Positions 1-12,783 are shown, counted from the first letter of the stretch. The stretch: 64,000 nucleotides of DNA from Populus alba (GCF_005239225.2 NC_133295.1:13144001-13208000); one strand, 5' to 3'. Translations and numbers: made by a program. The notes: generated from the sequence alone by a model not told the origin.

Positions 1-1189
1 TAGTTTTGGATTTAATTTGATCCCCTCTTCATTTCATGGTTAACTAAAAGTGGCTTGAGTTTTATGTCAATTGAAAATAAAAGAAATTAGTAAAGCGCCC
101 CCCCCCCCCACACACACACAGATATATATATATATATATATAAGCATACGTTAAGGGATCGAAGGAATCGACCTACATTAAAAAAATCACCCAGAGGAGT
201 CTACTTAGAATTAATCACAGCAATTATTCCATATATATCTGTATAATTATTTACCAGAGGAAAGATTATGAGAAATTGTTTTGCAGAGAATTAATCGCAA
301 CAATTATTTCATATATAATGACTAAGGAGATTATGTGCACAACAACGTACCTTCTGAATATCTTCCCTCAGACTACCTTCTAGACGTTTAAGTGGAGTCT
401 ACTCAGAATTAGAGACATAGCTAGCTTCATCAGTATATGCTAGAAATATTTATCACATACAAATTGTGATATTGCAGGTTACGGAAAATAGTTTTTTATT
501 CAGAAAATCTCTCTATTTATAAAAAAATAGACAAAGAATCATTAAATTCATTCTTTAGTTCCTAAACTAAAAATTCATTAATGGTAGGCACAGCTACTTA
601 AAGCAATTAGTAGATTAATTATTTAATGTTTAATTAATGCAAAGTTTAGTTAATTTATACTTGGCCTCTTTCCCTGGCGCTGTCCGATCCCTCCACGTCC
701 ATGGCAATTGTGAAAAGCTCGATACCAGTACCCTTCCCAATCCAAATGCCTTGGGCTGTTTGACTCCTCAGAATATATATAAGCTAAATTATCTTTCATG
801 GCAGGGTGTAAAACTAGTAAATCAATATACGAATCCTCCTTTCTAAAACAAATTAAAGAATACCAAACCTTCCTTCTTCTGCATCCATCATTCTGAAATT
901 TGTCTGAAAGAGCTTGTTCAAGAGGGTGCTCCTCCCTGTTCACCAAAGAAGGTAAATTGAACAATTTATACTCTTTCTCTGCATGCTAGTGTGTGATAAA
1001 CACACAGATCACTACAGAAACTATGTAAAAAGAATACATACCGCCACTTTGGGGGCCCGTAATTGCAACAACAGCATAGGAGAGACCGCGTTGTGAGAGG
1101 TTGGTGGTCCTCGTGAAGTTTTCGAGTCCTTGCATGTTTAAAACACCGTCACCGCTAATCAGTTGGAAGCGGCAACAATCTCCCGCCAT
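1..1189 (-). pseudogene. RHD3-like GTPase, copy A, broken 5' part
   Basis: Remains of an RHD3/Sey1-family dynamin-like GTPase gene. Readable exons are exon 1 (1189-1042, ATG at 1189), exon 2 (935-869), exon 3 (766-661), a later exon matching exon 7 of the intact copies (398-351, TPLKRLEGSLREDIQK) and a scrap of exon 8 near 172-203. Exons 4-6 (strand after the GTPase G3 motif, and the helix with the G4 RD motif) are absent between 400 and 660. The P-loop reads GPQSGGRST, with arginine replacing the catalytic lysine (residue 51). G3 is DVEGSD. Each surviving exon is open, and exon 3 and exon 7 are both phase 0, so a skipped transcript could stay in frame. The gene continues left of the window. 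Missing exons plus the P-loop change make a working GTPase unlikely. Confidence 0.8.
100..142. repeat. compound microsatellite C(n)-CA(n)-TA(n)
   Basis: A run of C, then CA units, then TA units lies in what is intronic space of copy A. It is simple-sequence DNA with no other signal. Confidence 0.9.
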
Positions 1190-1343
1190 TACTGTTACCC
1201 AACTTTGGACGTGTTTTTAGGTTAGTGAATTAGATGTAAAGGATTCTCTGGGAAACTCAAGTTTTGATTATTATTTTCTAGGATTGTTTACACAGATTAA
1301 GTTTACAGTACTTTGTTTCAAACTACGCGAGGTGTGGTACTAT

Positions 1344-1348
1344 GTAGA
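1344..1348 (+). repeat. target site duplication GTAGA, left
   Basis: GTAGA directly precedes the 5' LTR and recurs at 5142-5146 directly after the 3' LTR. This 5-bp duplication is the usual footprint of copia-type integrase and fixes both ends of the element. Confidence 0.9.
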
Positions 1349-1815
1349 TGTTAGGTATTGCCATTAGTGGGACTACCCCACCACCAAGCAAGTGGCCACC
1401 ACCACCAAGCAAGTGGCAGCAACCTTTGTTGAAGAAGATGGCAGCCACCATTGACTCCCATGTGCAGCTGCTGGAAAGAAGAAGAGAAGCCACCATCCTG
1501 CCTATAAATAGGCACCATACAAAGAGAGCTATGTGAGAGTTGAGAGAACGTGAGAATGAAGTGAAGAGAAAGAGGTGCTGCCATGGGCAGCAACCCTGCA
1601 GCCATTGCAGCTGCGAGAATAGTGAGTTGAGTTGAGTGGATGTGCCTCCTCCTCCATGTATTTATTGTATCCTTTCTCTAATCTCTAAATAAATGGACTC
1701 TCTCCCGTGGATGTAGGCGGTTTTGCCGAACCACGTAAAATATTGTGTCTCAGTGTGCTTATCCCTCCTATGAGCAATTATTAGTTCATCACCGGTCCCC
1801 AGATTCCGCCTAACA
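1349..1815 (+). repeat. 5' LTR of non-autonomous element
   Basis: 467 bp, starting TGTTAGG and ending CCTAACA. It carries a TATA-type box (TATAAATA, 1503-1510) inside a short palindromic context, and a CGTGG...CCACG inverted pair near 1706-1734 like that in the copia LTR at 54499. It is nearly identical to 4675-5141. Confidence 0.95.
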
Positions 1816-1817
1816 AT

Positions 1818-1829
1818 TGGTATCAGAGC
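1818..1829 (+). other. primer-binding site (initiator tRNA-Met)
   Basis: TGGTATCAGAGC begins 2 bp after the 5' LTR. It is the standard plant copia site complementary to the 3' end of initiator methionine tRNA. Confidence 0.9.
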
Positions 1830-2059
1830 TTTTGGTTTAAAGTGGTGTTTGATCTTTGCTCAAAAATGAAAGTTGTCAAAATGGTGTTTTGACCATTCCA
1901 CTGTGTAGAGGAGGACGATACAAAGCCATTGGTGAAAACGGCGTCAAAATCGGACGTCGGACATGGCTGCACTCTCCATCACTCTCCGGCAAGGCGTCTG
2001 CCCACGCACACAGACGCCCCCCACGCGTCTTCTTCACCCGGATGGGTTGACCTGACCCA

Positions 2060-2120
2060 CAATGAACAGTACCATGCTGAACAGTAATATGATGAACAGT
2101 ACCATGCTGAACAGTAGCAT
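2060..2120 (+). repeat. short tandem repeats in element leader
   Basis: Units built on GAACAGTACCATGCT recur about four times. The copia element at 54499 also has a leader array of short units (TACGGCACTATTCA, 55054-55125), so tandem units in the leader may be a shared trait of the family. Confidence 0.7.
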
Positions 2121-4659
2121 TCAGATGATGATGTCAGCCTGATGTAACGATGACGTCATCATGCAATTGACTAGCATAGTGGGACCCACCTGCCACGTCA
2201 TCAGTCACGAGCCGAGTTGTAGCCGAGTCGAGCCGCGAGCCGAGGGATAGGATCCAGTGTAGCTGATCCTATGTGCAACCGGAGCTGAGATTGAATCTGA
2301 GCCGTTGAATTAGGCCAGAATTGTTTTGATCAAATCTTAGCCGTCTGAAGTGCGATTTGGACGATTCAAGACATGTTTCCAGCTAATTTGATCATTCTGG
2401 ATGCAATGGTATGGTCCGATCGTTGAGATTCAAGACCAAAAATAGCGGTGGTGAATTATTAAATAGAGATTGCCCGATCAGGAGGCATCTGAGGGTCATG
2501 ATGGAGGTCGATGGAGATGAAGAAGAAGAAGGTGCACATGTTTACCCAATTACATGTGCTGAACTGTTAAATAGGGAAATATAATTGCCTTGATGGAAGG
2601 CAAAATTGGGTAACTCAGGACACCCGAGATGTGGACGATTTGAGGTGAAGAGTGAAAATTGATAAAGACCAATCTTGACGAATCTAAGACTGGTAGTCTT
2701 GCCAGATGTTGAGAAATCAGGTATAAAACCAGTATATTCCAAATCACTTGCAAAGGAAAGCCGCAACAAAACTAGCAAATGGTTGTATATACGGAGAGAC
2801 AGTATGATGGATAGATATGGCCTAAGAAGTTCTGTCTAGGAGATTGGGTTTTAAGCGGGACCGTTGTGACCCCTCCAATCTTTCCTGGGAACTTGCTTAG
2901 TGGAAGGATTATCCATACGGTACTATTTTTGTATATATAGCAGTTTGTAATAAAACGGTTGAAGACTAGCAGGATAATGGCACAAGGGAACAATTGGGTT
3001 CTGTATGATCAAGGATCTGATGGAGTGGTGATTTCTCCAAAGAAGTTAGATTCGGTGACTGTGATTTCTCGAGGGGAGAATTGATGAAGACCCTAATAAT
3101 GGAAGAGAAATACAACAAGGGATAAAGATTGGCACCCTATTTTGACTTGGCCAGGTGTTGTGACAGAATGAGCTGCTGTCAAACATAAGCAAGGAATAGA
3201 GAGAAATCTGGAGAACAGAAATTGCACGAGGGCACACGGAGATTGTGCAAGAGTACCCGGAGGATCCAACGAGGTACTGTAATGAGACAACAGGTGCAAG
3301 GAGAAGAAGAGTTCCCAGATGAAGCTCAGAGCAGAGACTATGTACAACATGAAGTCTCTTATGCTCTTGATGAAGACAACAGGCGAGGACCTTTCCAATG
3401 CATGCAAGGATGGAAAGATGAGCTGTTGCAGAGGCACCTGATTAAAGGGGTGTGAACGCCTGTGATAAAAGACGACCGCCTATGATGAAAGGCGTAGACA
3501 CCAAAGAGAGTGGTGTAGGTGGAGTTGTCAAGCAGAAAGGCGTAGAAGCTCCAAACATAGAAATCGAGGTGGAGGATTGCGAGGAGTATACCGCAACTTT
3601 CTCTTTCTATGTCGTTAGTGGCAGTAATCTCTCCCAAGTCCATATGGTGGTAGAGAATCTTGGAGCCACTGAAGCATCCCAATTGAAGGAGGACGCGACT
3701 GCCTATGAAAGGCAAAGACACCTTAGGAGAAGGTGTGAGGGCCGTGATAGGAGCCCCATTTCAGACCGCCGCATGACGACGAGCGGAGACACCTAAGGAG
3801 AAGGTGTGTGGGCCACGATATGAGCCCAGTTCAGAACGCCCCAGAGCCAATGTGATGGCTAGATATGAGTGGACAGGTGGATAGCCAATGAAGTGGCTAT
3901 GATGAGTATGAAGACAAATGCAGGATTGACTTTCATGGATATTGCCCCCATGTTAAAGATCAATGAGCTAGAAGACATTTGCCTTGGACAATAAGTGTGT
4001 GACTTGTGGAGCATTAAGACGCGACTGCTATGAAGCAGAGGGCATGCGCAGGTTCCGGGAACAAGTTGACTCTTGTCAAGGTGGTGAGCTCGGTAATGGC
4101 ATTGTAATACTCAGAGTATGGAGATAGATATGGATCAACCTTTAATGGGCTGCCCCCATGGTTAAAGGTGGAGAGCTACCTGGACTCTTACGACTAAGAG
4201 CGAGAGACTCGCGAAGAAGTAAGGCGAGGTTCCTACGGTGGAACAGAGGGCAGGCGCAACTCCTAGAAGAGTAGACTCTTGGAAGAGTGGTGGGCTTGTG
4301 ATCATATTGAGATACTCAGATAATGACTGTCGCACTTGGAATATCCGTTTGAGGGGGTGTTGTAAGCCTTGGTGTGAGGCTTGATAAATCATTCTGGACC
4401 GAGCATGGTTGATACGCTCGAAGGGGAATGTTGTGTCCCAGAGGCAAGCGTTAACACTCTTCAGATGTGATGTGTGAGACCATCTGGTTGAAGTGATCCT
4501 TTGGTGTAAGCAAGGGTGTGCTTTGGTGACTCTGGTGATTGAAAGGTTTGGCGAGTACCTGTAAACTTGGCCACGGACGCTCTCGGAATGGTAAGCTTGG
4601 AAAAGCTGCAGAATGCAAGCTTGTGCTGATGAAGCAAGAGGACAATTGCCCACATAAAT

Positions 4660-4674
4660 GGCAAAGGGGGTGAT
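4660..4674 (+). other. polypurine tract
   Basis: GGCAAAGGGGGTGAT directly abuts the 3' LTR, as expected for the plus-strand primer of an LTR retrotransposon. Confidence 0.8.
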
Positions 4675-5141
4675 TGTTAGGTATTGCCATTAGTGGGACT
4701 ACCCCACCACCAAGCAAGTGGCCACCACCACCAAGCAAGTGGCAGCAGCCTTTGTTGAAGAAGATGGCAGCCACCATTGACTCCCATGTGCAGCTGCTAG
4801 AAAGAAGAAGAGAAGCCACCATCCTGCCTATAAATAGGCACCATACAAAGAGAGCTATGTGAGAGTTGAGAGAACGTGAGAATGAAGTGAAGAGAAAGAG
4901 GTGTTGCCATGGGCAGCAACCCTGCAGCCATTGCAGCTGCGAGAATAGTGAGTTGAGTTGAGTGGATGTGCCTCCTCTTCCATGTATTTATTGTATCCTT
5001 TCTCTAATCTCTAAATAAATGGATTCTCTCCCGTGGATGTAGACGGTTTTGCCGAACCACGTAAAATATTGTGTCTCAGTGTGCTTATCCCTCCTATGAG
5101 CAATTATTAGTTCATCACCGGTCCCCAGATTCCGCCCAACA
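4675..5141 (+). repeat. 3' LTR of non-autonomous element
   Basis: 467 bp, same length as the 5' LTR and about 98 percent identical by eye (differences include AAC/AGC near the start and CCTAACA/CCCAACA at the end). It is followed by the GTAGA target duplication at 5142-5146. Confidence 0.95.
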
Positions 5142-5146
5142 GTAGA

Positions 5147-5992
5147 TAGATAGAGTTACTTGAGTTTATCGAAAGACAATAGCATTTTAGGGTTTTGTTA
5201 AGAAGAAGAAGAAGAAGAAGGGTTATATGTTTCTAGAGTGTCTGGTTTTCTCACAAGTATTGATTTAGTGCCAACTGAGGGTGGCGCAGGGCTCTGTTTC
5301 TTAAGTGGCACTTGTTCTTCATTTTTATCCTTGCCAGACTTTTATGTCTACCGACCACGTGCACTTTTTTAAGTGACAACCTGTGTAGGGTTTTTGTTAA
5401 CTCTTAATCTAGTGTCAAGTGCCAAATCAAGTTGGTTGATAAGTTCATAAGAAAACAAAATTAAGTTGGTCTCTATATTCAACTCTTAATTATTTGAATA
5501 GGATCCAATGGGATTTTTATTTTTTTAATCTCTCTATCTTGACTTGATCTGATCGATGTCACGGGATTAATACCTCAGCCCTCAAATATCTGTACAATTT
5601 GCAAAGATGGATCAGGAACTTTTCTGTTCATAAGAGTTATGCTTTTATTACCAAGATACAAAGAAAGTTGGAGATTAATTATTTACCGAAAATATCATAT
5701 TAAAAGTTTCCTCTTTCCGGTCACGGTAGTGACATCCTCCTTCTACCTCCATTGATTATTACTCTACAATACCGAATTCGATTAATCTATGATGAGAGAT
5801 TTGCAAGATTACCATTTGTAGAAACTGAAAATATTTTTGCCATTTGTAGAAACTCATGATATTTTTACCAGTACCGCTTATCAAATTACAAACAAACTTC
5901 TTTCATCAGATTCACCATAACATGTTGCATGGGTCGTTGGACACACAATTAATATTAACTGTCCAAGTGTGGATTTGTCATTATTACTGTTG
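5147..5992. other. spacer between copy A upstream region and copy B 3' end
   Basis: No gene is visible. It holds a GAA microsatellite (about 5201-5220). The last 150 bp or so (about 5840-5992) is conserved downstream of copies C (about 24160-24307) and E (about 48255-48396), so it probably belongs to the 3' UTR of copy B. Confidence 0.6.
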
Positions 5993-8900
5993 TCACCGCC
6001 TCATCGATCTCAAGAAGATCGCAATCCCTGCAGCAGGCCCCGCCACCGCAACAGCAGCAGCAGCAGCAACACCAGCACCACCATACCTTCGAGTTCTACT
6101 GCGACCATCCTGAAGGAAACACCAAGTATTACATTTCGAGTGATGCATAAATTTCTAGTCATAAAAACTTTAATCGGCTTAAAGTATTTTCTTGGTTTCA
6201 GTGCTTAAGTTTAGAAGTATAGGAACTTCAATTGGTATATAAATTGAAGATGGCATATGATAAACCGAGAATGTTCTAATAAATTGAGTTTAAAGTTTTT
6301 GTTTTTAGTAAAAAATACATTCAAACAGATATTGTGAATGCAATCAAATTACCAAATGAACATGTAATGTGATACCAGAGTAAAATATACCTGGCGCGAT
6401 CTAGCTCCGGTCATCATAGGCTTTGTCTTTTCTATGAAATTCATCCACAATGATTTGCAGTCCTCTGGTTTAAGTAGAGTGGTAGCTTTTGGAGAAACCT
6501 GCTCATATTTGATTATTATGTGAAACCAGTTTGGCACAGAGACGTGTAAAACTAAATGCATTACATTTGCATAAATATAACTTAAACACACATTCACCAA
6601 CTGTTACCTCTTCCCATGTGTCTGAGGCTCCCATGAACGTATTTGGCAAAGATGGATCAGGAACAGTTCTATCCATAAGAGAGGAATAAAGTACCATCTC
6701 AATCTGATCAGGCATTTCATCGAAGCGCATGGCCGCCATGATTGATAGTATTCTCAAAGACTATAGCAAAATAATTGGGAGACATTCAGAGTGAACTCAA
6801 AGTTTAACCATTTAAGCATCCCAGCTGCCATTAATTATACAAAATCTAGGCAATATTACCGCTGAGAGCGCGTTCCTTTCAACTTCATCAAGGTTTTTTT
6901 CCTCAGTCCAATTATACCATGACATTGAGTTTTCATAATCACCGAGGACCTGTGAAAACCTAGAATACGCCCCAAATCTTTAATAAAAAACAAAATTGAA
7001 AAAGAAGACAGCAACAATGAAGTAATGTACCTATCCATCATGCGCTTCGTAACTCTCTCTGCATCTGTTGCTTCTCTTGCCTTCATCTCAAATACATTTC
7101 TGGCATGCTCCCTCAAATGTTGCGATTTAGTGTCGATTTCAGAACTGTTCAAATTGAAACTAACAGCAGCATCTGAAAACTCTGATACAGCAGCCTCAGT
7201 GTTGCACTCAAAAAGATTTCTTATTGATGCCCATGTATCTCTTTCACCAGATTCCAATAAGGATTCTACTCTTTTGGCAAGCGCATGCGTTATTTGTTTC
7301 TAAGCAGGAGTAACATAACAAGATTTGATAATTTGATTAAGTAGAGTGACATCCATAGAACCAAGAACGCTAACGGATTGTGATATCAGTGAAGGAAATA
7401 CCTCGTACTTTGCGATCATTTCTGACAACATATCACAAATAAGTTTTTCGCGGAATTTTGAACCATTCCACTCACTCTGTTGAATGGCAGCATCTGAAAG
7501 AGCACAATATTGAAGGTAAGTTGCCAAGTCCAGGAAACTGAATTAGTAGATGAAAGATGCTCACCAATCATATGAACGCAATTTTAATCATAGAAGGATG
7601 GGCTATGTTAGCAGTATCTTAAAAAGTTGTAGTCGCTGCCGTCATTTAGTCCTTTAAGTTACTTTTTTCTATATCGATCCCAGGCAATCTCTTTGTTCAA
7701 TGAAGTATTCATTTAACTAGCATTAATCTTCTGGAGTAAAACTGTAACAGTTTGAGATTTGCACGAGTACAGAATGCAAGTGGTCACCTAAGAAGACGAG
7801 GTGAAGGAACGCATCCTGAGAATGTATACCTTAATTGATTCTAGTGATAGAGGGGATACAAGATTTTTCCTTCAGGTTTAAACTATTTCTGCAGTCATAT
7901 TACTTGCCCATCGAGTGCCGCTAGTCTCCATTACCGGAGCATGCCAAGGAGAATTATAAAATTTCACAATTCATCAAACAGAAGGCTAAATAGCAGTACC
8001 TAAGCAATTTAATCAAACCCTTGAGATAAATGAAAGATTGACAGTTTAACACCTATCTTAACTGTCAAGCTAGACAACTTAGCCTATCCAGGATAGATAT
8101 ATGCAGCCTACTCAAGATGGATATAAATCCAGCAGTTAAGTTGTTTAGCTAATTCGAATAGAGGACTAGCTGGAAAGTATCTAAACTCAAATAAACAGCA
8201 ACGACAGACAAATCAGATTAGTTCCACACAAAATTTCAAGGTTCAAATCTAAACTGATGTGCATATTTGCTTTAGCCAAAACCTGCAATTATGCAAATAG
8301 TTCCTGTCATTTTTGCACTAGTAAATCATTAAATGATTATGGTGCTTTTCATATCCAATCCATTTACAAGTTGCACTGCTTCCTTTCATAACCAATCCAA
8401 TGCATGTAGTTTTAAGTATCAGAAAACGATTGACCATGAAAACCATGAGGATAAATTCCATTTCACTGCAGAGCAAGTTTGAATTCCAGCCAACGCTATA
8501 CAGAATTTGTAAAAATAATTTATCATACCTAGAAAAGGGAAGCCATTTTAAACAAATCACAGCTACGACTACGATTATTATACTATTATTACTATTAAAG
8601 TGGGAGATGAGACTATAATGATTGTGAAGAGAAGAGAAACCTCAATTGAAAATCAAATTGGAAGAATAAGGAGCTTCTGAGATCAAAGGACTGGAGGGTG
8701 TGCTGAACTGTAAGTCTTTAACTTTCAAGAATCTAAATCACGTTAAAAGAGTTAAACACATGGCCCTCCCCTCAAGCTAAAATCTACATTCACTATTAGG
8801 GACTAACTGTAACTTTTTAACTTTCTAATATAGTTTGTACTGATTTGTTTCCTTTAGGGATGGAACCTCTTGTCATTCAAATATATGCTTCTACTTTTCA

Positions 8901-11900
8901 TCAGCAATTCATTTTTTTTAGAGTTCATTTTTTCAGTTCGGCACAAGTCACAACCTTCATTATTGTTCTACCACAGAGTACCACAACATTGGAGATAATA
9001 TTACAGGTAATCTTTCTTTGCATTATTGAGTCCAACACCATCACAAGAGAATTTTTTATTCTTGAAAGAAGTACTCGGAATTGAGAACAAATTCAAAATT
9101 AAGAAAAGAATATAATGATAAAACAATTGAAAGAAGAGTTGCTTGCTTTAGAAGATTATGAAGTCCAAAAAATACCCTTCAGTTTTGTGCATATAAGATG
9201 CAACAACAAAAGCAAAGAAAAAATAAATTAATAGTGGATTTTTAGAAAAGCAAAAAATAAAATAAAAAAATAAAAATCTTCAGTGTTTGGAGTCTAAATA
9301 CCTTCACATCCTCGATCAAACTCGCGCATGAACGATTGGGAACAGAAATGAATAGCAGCAACATATTCTTTTCCTTCATTCAGTGACTGTTTCAGGCTAG
9401 TTTTAAACCTATCAAATGTGTTCGAATACAAATAAAACAGCATCTTATCATAGGCATCGCGTACCACCTACATAACATATTGGCACATTTGAGTTGATCA
9501 GTATAAGAAACATATAAATACAAAAACACCTGCGAAAAAAAAAGGCAAAAGAAAAGATCAAATATCAACAAATTTGACAACAACTAGGGAGGTTAAGAAC
9601 TTAGAAAGAGGAAATATACACGCTAAGGCCTTACCATCAATGCATTTGACAGCAACAGTTGCCGTTTTGCATTTCGTACTTCTTGATCAAAATAGACCAC
9701 CTCCCTGTCATATCTAATGGGGGAAAAAAACGCAAAATAAGAGATTCCGGATCAAGTTGAACAAGAAGTATATGGATAATTTAAGTAGGAATCAATTACT
9801 TCGCGAACGGAAGTATAACTATCAAATTGATCATAATTCAAAGTTTCCACTTCGTTTTGACACAGACAAGCGTATACTCAACTGATCAACTGACGGAAGA
9901 AGTATTAAAATTGAAGAATCTTGGAATAAAACACAATGTAAGTTAACATTAAATATCACACAGATCTTACAATGAGAACACATGATCTTATAGAATTGAC
10001 CCCATGATGTATACTTACTCTGAAAGATAGGTTTCCAAAATAGAACTGACAGCTCCTCCAAACCCTGATACTGGACAATCTTGAACATCTTCCTTCATTT
10101 TCAACCAATCCTGTAAGAAATAAATTTAGTACTAACTGATATTAAATGAGGTCGGTGAACTTTAAAAGAAAGAAATTAGAAAATAGATTCAATAAAGTAC
10201 CTCGTCGGTTGTAAAGCATTTGAGCTTCTCACCAGCAATCTCTTCACATCGAACTGTGGCAACCATGACCTGATAAACAAGATGAGAAGTATATTTACAT
10301 ATGAAACCTGATGGTTTATATTTACAGAGGAAAATGGCGTTTAATAAACCTTGACAGCAGGAAGATCTAAATCCCTGTTGTCTTTTATTATTTTCCAAAT
10401 CTCTTCTGCACGAAGAGGAAATCCTGAAGCAGGTTCAACTTCCTCCCTGTCACCTACAAGACCTCCTGGATAAATGGAATGGACAAACCGCTGCCTCAGT
10501 TGAGCAACCTGTAAATGTCAATGCTATCAGAAAAATGTAGTTACGAATTACAGATACTGGATTTTTCACTTGATGATTGCTGTCCTAATTGCTCCCACAT
10601 ACACAGATCCATAAAATTATCTGATCACAGGACTTAATGCTCATTTTGTCATTCTTACACGACACACTCCTAATGACTATTAAACACTCTCCAGTCAAAG
10701 CTAAGCTGTTCTGTCCCTTCATACAAACGCCAATGATTGTGAATTCCAATTATTTGGTGAGCATGTGCAAAGCTACAAATCATTCCAGACATCAATTCTA
10801 GAAAACACGCAGCAGCACAATCTAGAAGAACTCAGGACAAAAGTTTTGAGGATTGACAAACTGCTTTCTTAGTGGAAAAGCTACCTGCTCTTTAAATTTC
10901 TCCTCCTGGAATTCATAGTGAGGCAAAGCAGTGATCTCCACCTTTATATCAATAATTAGAAGCATATTAAGTTCATGGAACTTAAACAAAAAGGCAACAT
11001 ATGATAAATATATGCCAATGGCATCAGTATGGAGATGGAGGTGATTTTTCATACATTAAAAAACTCTCTGAGAGGAGCGCTGCTGAGAGTCTCAGGCTCA
11101 GCAACTGCAGCCCAAATCTGCAGAAAGTATGACCTCAGAAAATGCTGGAGAATAAGAAGAGAAATAATTGATCCAGAAAGAGAATTGCATAAACAGAGAA
11201 TAAGAAGTATGAACAGAAGTACCTTCTCAATATCTTCTAAGAGAGCAGTCTTTAAATGTTCAAGTGGAGTCTACACAGACAATCAGAAAAGGGACAGAGA
11301 TTCAGCGTTGAAGATGCATTCAAAGAATGGAGCCCAAGGTGCATGGAATCTTCTCTCAAGAAACTTATGGGCACAACAAGTCCATACCTTTGAGTGATCA
11401 CGTAGAACAAACAGTAGTGTTTTTTTGCGGGGCTTGAATAAACGCTTCATGACCTGAATACAAGAAATAATAGATTATCACATATCAGCATCAAATTATT
11501 TTGGGTGAAATACTCAATATTACACACTGGCCTAAATGAATGCAGCTAAACAGTTTTGATAAAATGGGGTAAGTTTGCTGTGAATATGGAATCAGAGGCT
11601 CAGGCTTACCTAAGGTTACGAAAAACACAGTTATCCAATCAAATGCAATTAAATGTGAGACAATCCAAACTTGACTATCTAAAGAAGTTTGGATATTGGT
11701 CACTTAAGTTAATGCAAATTGCTTTCAAGTACCTGGAAAACTATTTTTAAAAGGGGTCTGCTGGCTGCATTTTCCAGACCAATGTCTTTGTACCACCTGC
11801 ATATGATACTCAACACAAAATCATTTGACAGAAAAAAGTACTGGGCTGCCTTACCGACTATGGAAGACTACATCATGAGTTTTTTTTTTATTTTAAAAAA

Positions 11901-12783
11901 AAAATTGGCTACACAGAGTCATACGCAGTTGTGGACATTTATCAAACTTCACTGGCAGAAAATTAAGGCATTCAAATATTATAATGATGAACATAAAAAA
12001 CTCACATGTTTATCAAAACAACGTCAGCGATTGCCAAGGCAAATAGGGTGCTTTGTTTCTCAAACGCTGTATCATCCTGAAAAAAGTACGTAGTCGCAGT
12101 GCCAAACTTGTATAAGCATCACATTCGCAGATTGAAACCATTCAGTAATCAACGATTTGTATGTCACAGAGGTTGCAAAGAATACAATGGAACCATAAAA
12201 CCCTCTCAATTAACAAAGCAAAGCTAAAGTAATTGAAAGCTCTAAGAGTTACCTCGCCTCTTTGATTGCTGTCGGTTCCCTCGAAATCCATGGCAATCGT
12301 GAAAGGGTCAATATCACTACACTTTGCAATCCAAATGCCCTTGGTTGTTTGACCTCTGAAACGTATATAACTACATTATCTTCCTCTTTCATGTATACAA
12401 AGCAACAAGAACAGTCAAATATACAAATTCTCAACTAAAAATAAAATAAAATCAAACCTTCCATTGTATGCGTCCATCTCCTCGAAATTGGTATGGAAGG
12501 TCTGATTCATTAGGGTGCTTTTCCCTGCTCAAGATCAATTAAGCAAAAAGCTATCACTACCAACTTCATTAAAATCAATGACTATTAAGAAATGATTAAT
12601 AAATCAACACGAAGTTAAGAAGTTGAACACTTGCTTACCGCTACTCTGTGAGCCAATGATGGCAACAATAGCATAGGAGAGACCGGACTGAGCGAACTCG
12701 GTGGCTGTCATGAAGTCTTTGAGTCCATCCACGTTGAACTTGCCATTTCCATCAACCAGCTGCATGCCTTGCTCCATTTTCAT
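5993..12783 (-). CDS. RHD3-like dynamin-family GTPase, copy B (complete, 20 exons, 695 aa)
   Basis: RHD3/Sey1/atlastin-family GTPases fuse ER tubules. Exons: 12783-12639, 12524-12458, 12355-12253, 12076-12006, 11796-11733, 11453-11388, 11270-11223, 11117-11055, 10941-10885, 10508-10350, 10269-10201, 10110-10019, 9713-9635, 9467-9302, 7493-7402, 7299-7031, 6959-6860, 6760-6608, 6498-6391, 6109-5993. Lengths sum to 2,088 nt (695 codons plus stop), with consensus splice sites and no internal stop. GTPase motifs are intact: P-loop GSQSSGKST (44-52), switch I TT (74-75), G3 DFEGTD (94-99) and G4 RD (168-169). Exons 14-19 encode the helical domain and the CKSLW segment typical of RHD3. The last exon (658-695) is not the usual two-helix membrane hairpin but a 38-residue Ala/Gly/Val-rich tail ending FLRSMRR, shorter than the roughly 800 aa of typical RHD3. 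ATG at 12783 is the first in frame. Product function is inferred from the family. Confidence 0.87.
7494..9301 (-). other. long intron 14 of copy B, conserved in C and E
   Basis: This intron separates the GTPase and middle exons from the 3' exons. Roughly 7500-8430 is strongly conserved in copy C (26064-27105), and about 7500-8050 in copy E (49905-50558). C and E retain a block of about 80 bp (around 26435-26540 and 50265-50370) that is missing in B near 7866. No coding sequence was seen in it. Confidence 0.65.

Larger units (their letters stand above)
1349..5141 (+). mobile_element. non-autonomous LTR retrotransposon (copia-derived, no pol)
   Basis: A complete 3,793-bp element with two 467-bp LTRs, a primer-binding site, a polypurine tract and a 5-bp target duplication. 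The interior (1830-4659) has no recognisable gag, protease, integrase, reverse transcriptase or RNase H. Only short open frames occur (e.g. 3222-3455 and 3452-3796) and they match no family I know. A leader block at 2823-2925 closely matches the leader of the intact copia element at 55176-55278, which suggests that a relative of that element mobilised this one. The interior is full of imperfect repeats (about 3715-3775 against 3776-3838; about 4010-4100 against 4185-4290). The two LTRs differ at roughly eight positions, so it is older than the copia element in copy F. It is inserted in the upstream region of copy A. Confidence 0.9.

Noticed and set aside
1348..1536. Identical 62-residue frames at 1348-1536 and 4674-4862
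   Set aside because: They lie inside the two LTR copies and begin at the LTR edge; LTR sequence, not a duplicated gene.
3222..3796. Possible gag gene in the non-autonomous element
   Set aside because: No zinc knuckle or gag-like start, and the frames are short and overlap repeat units; left as unassigned.
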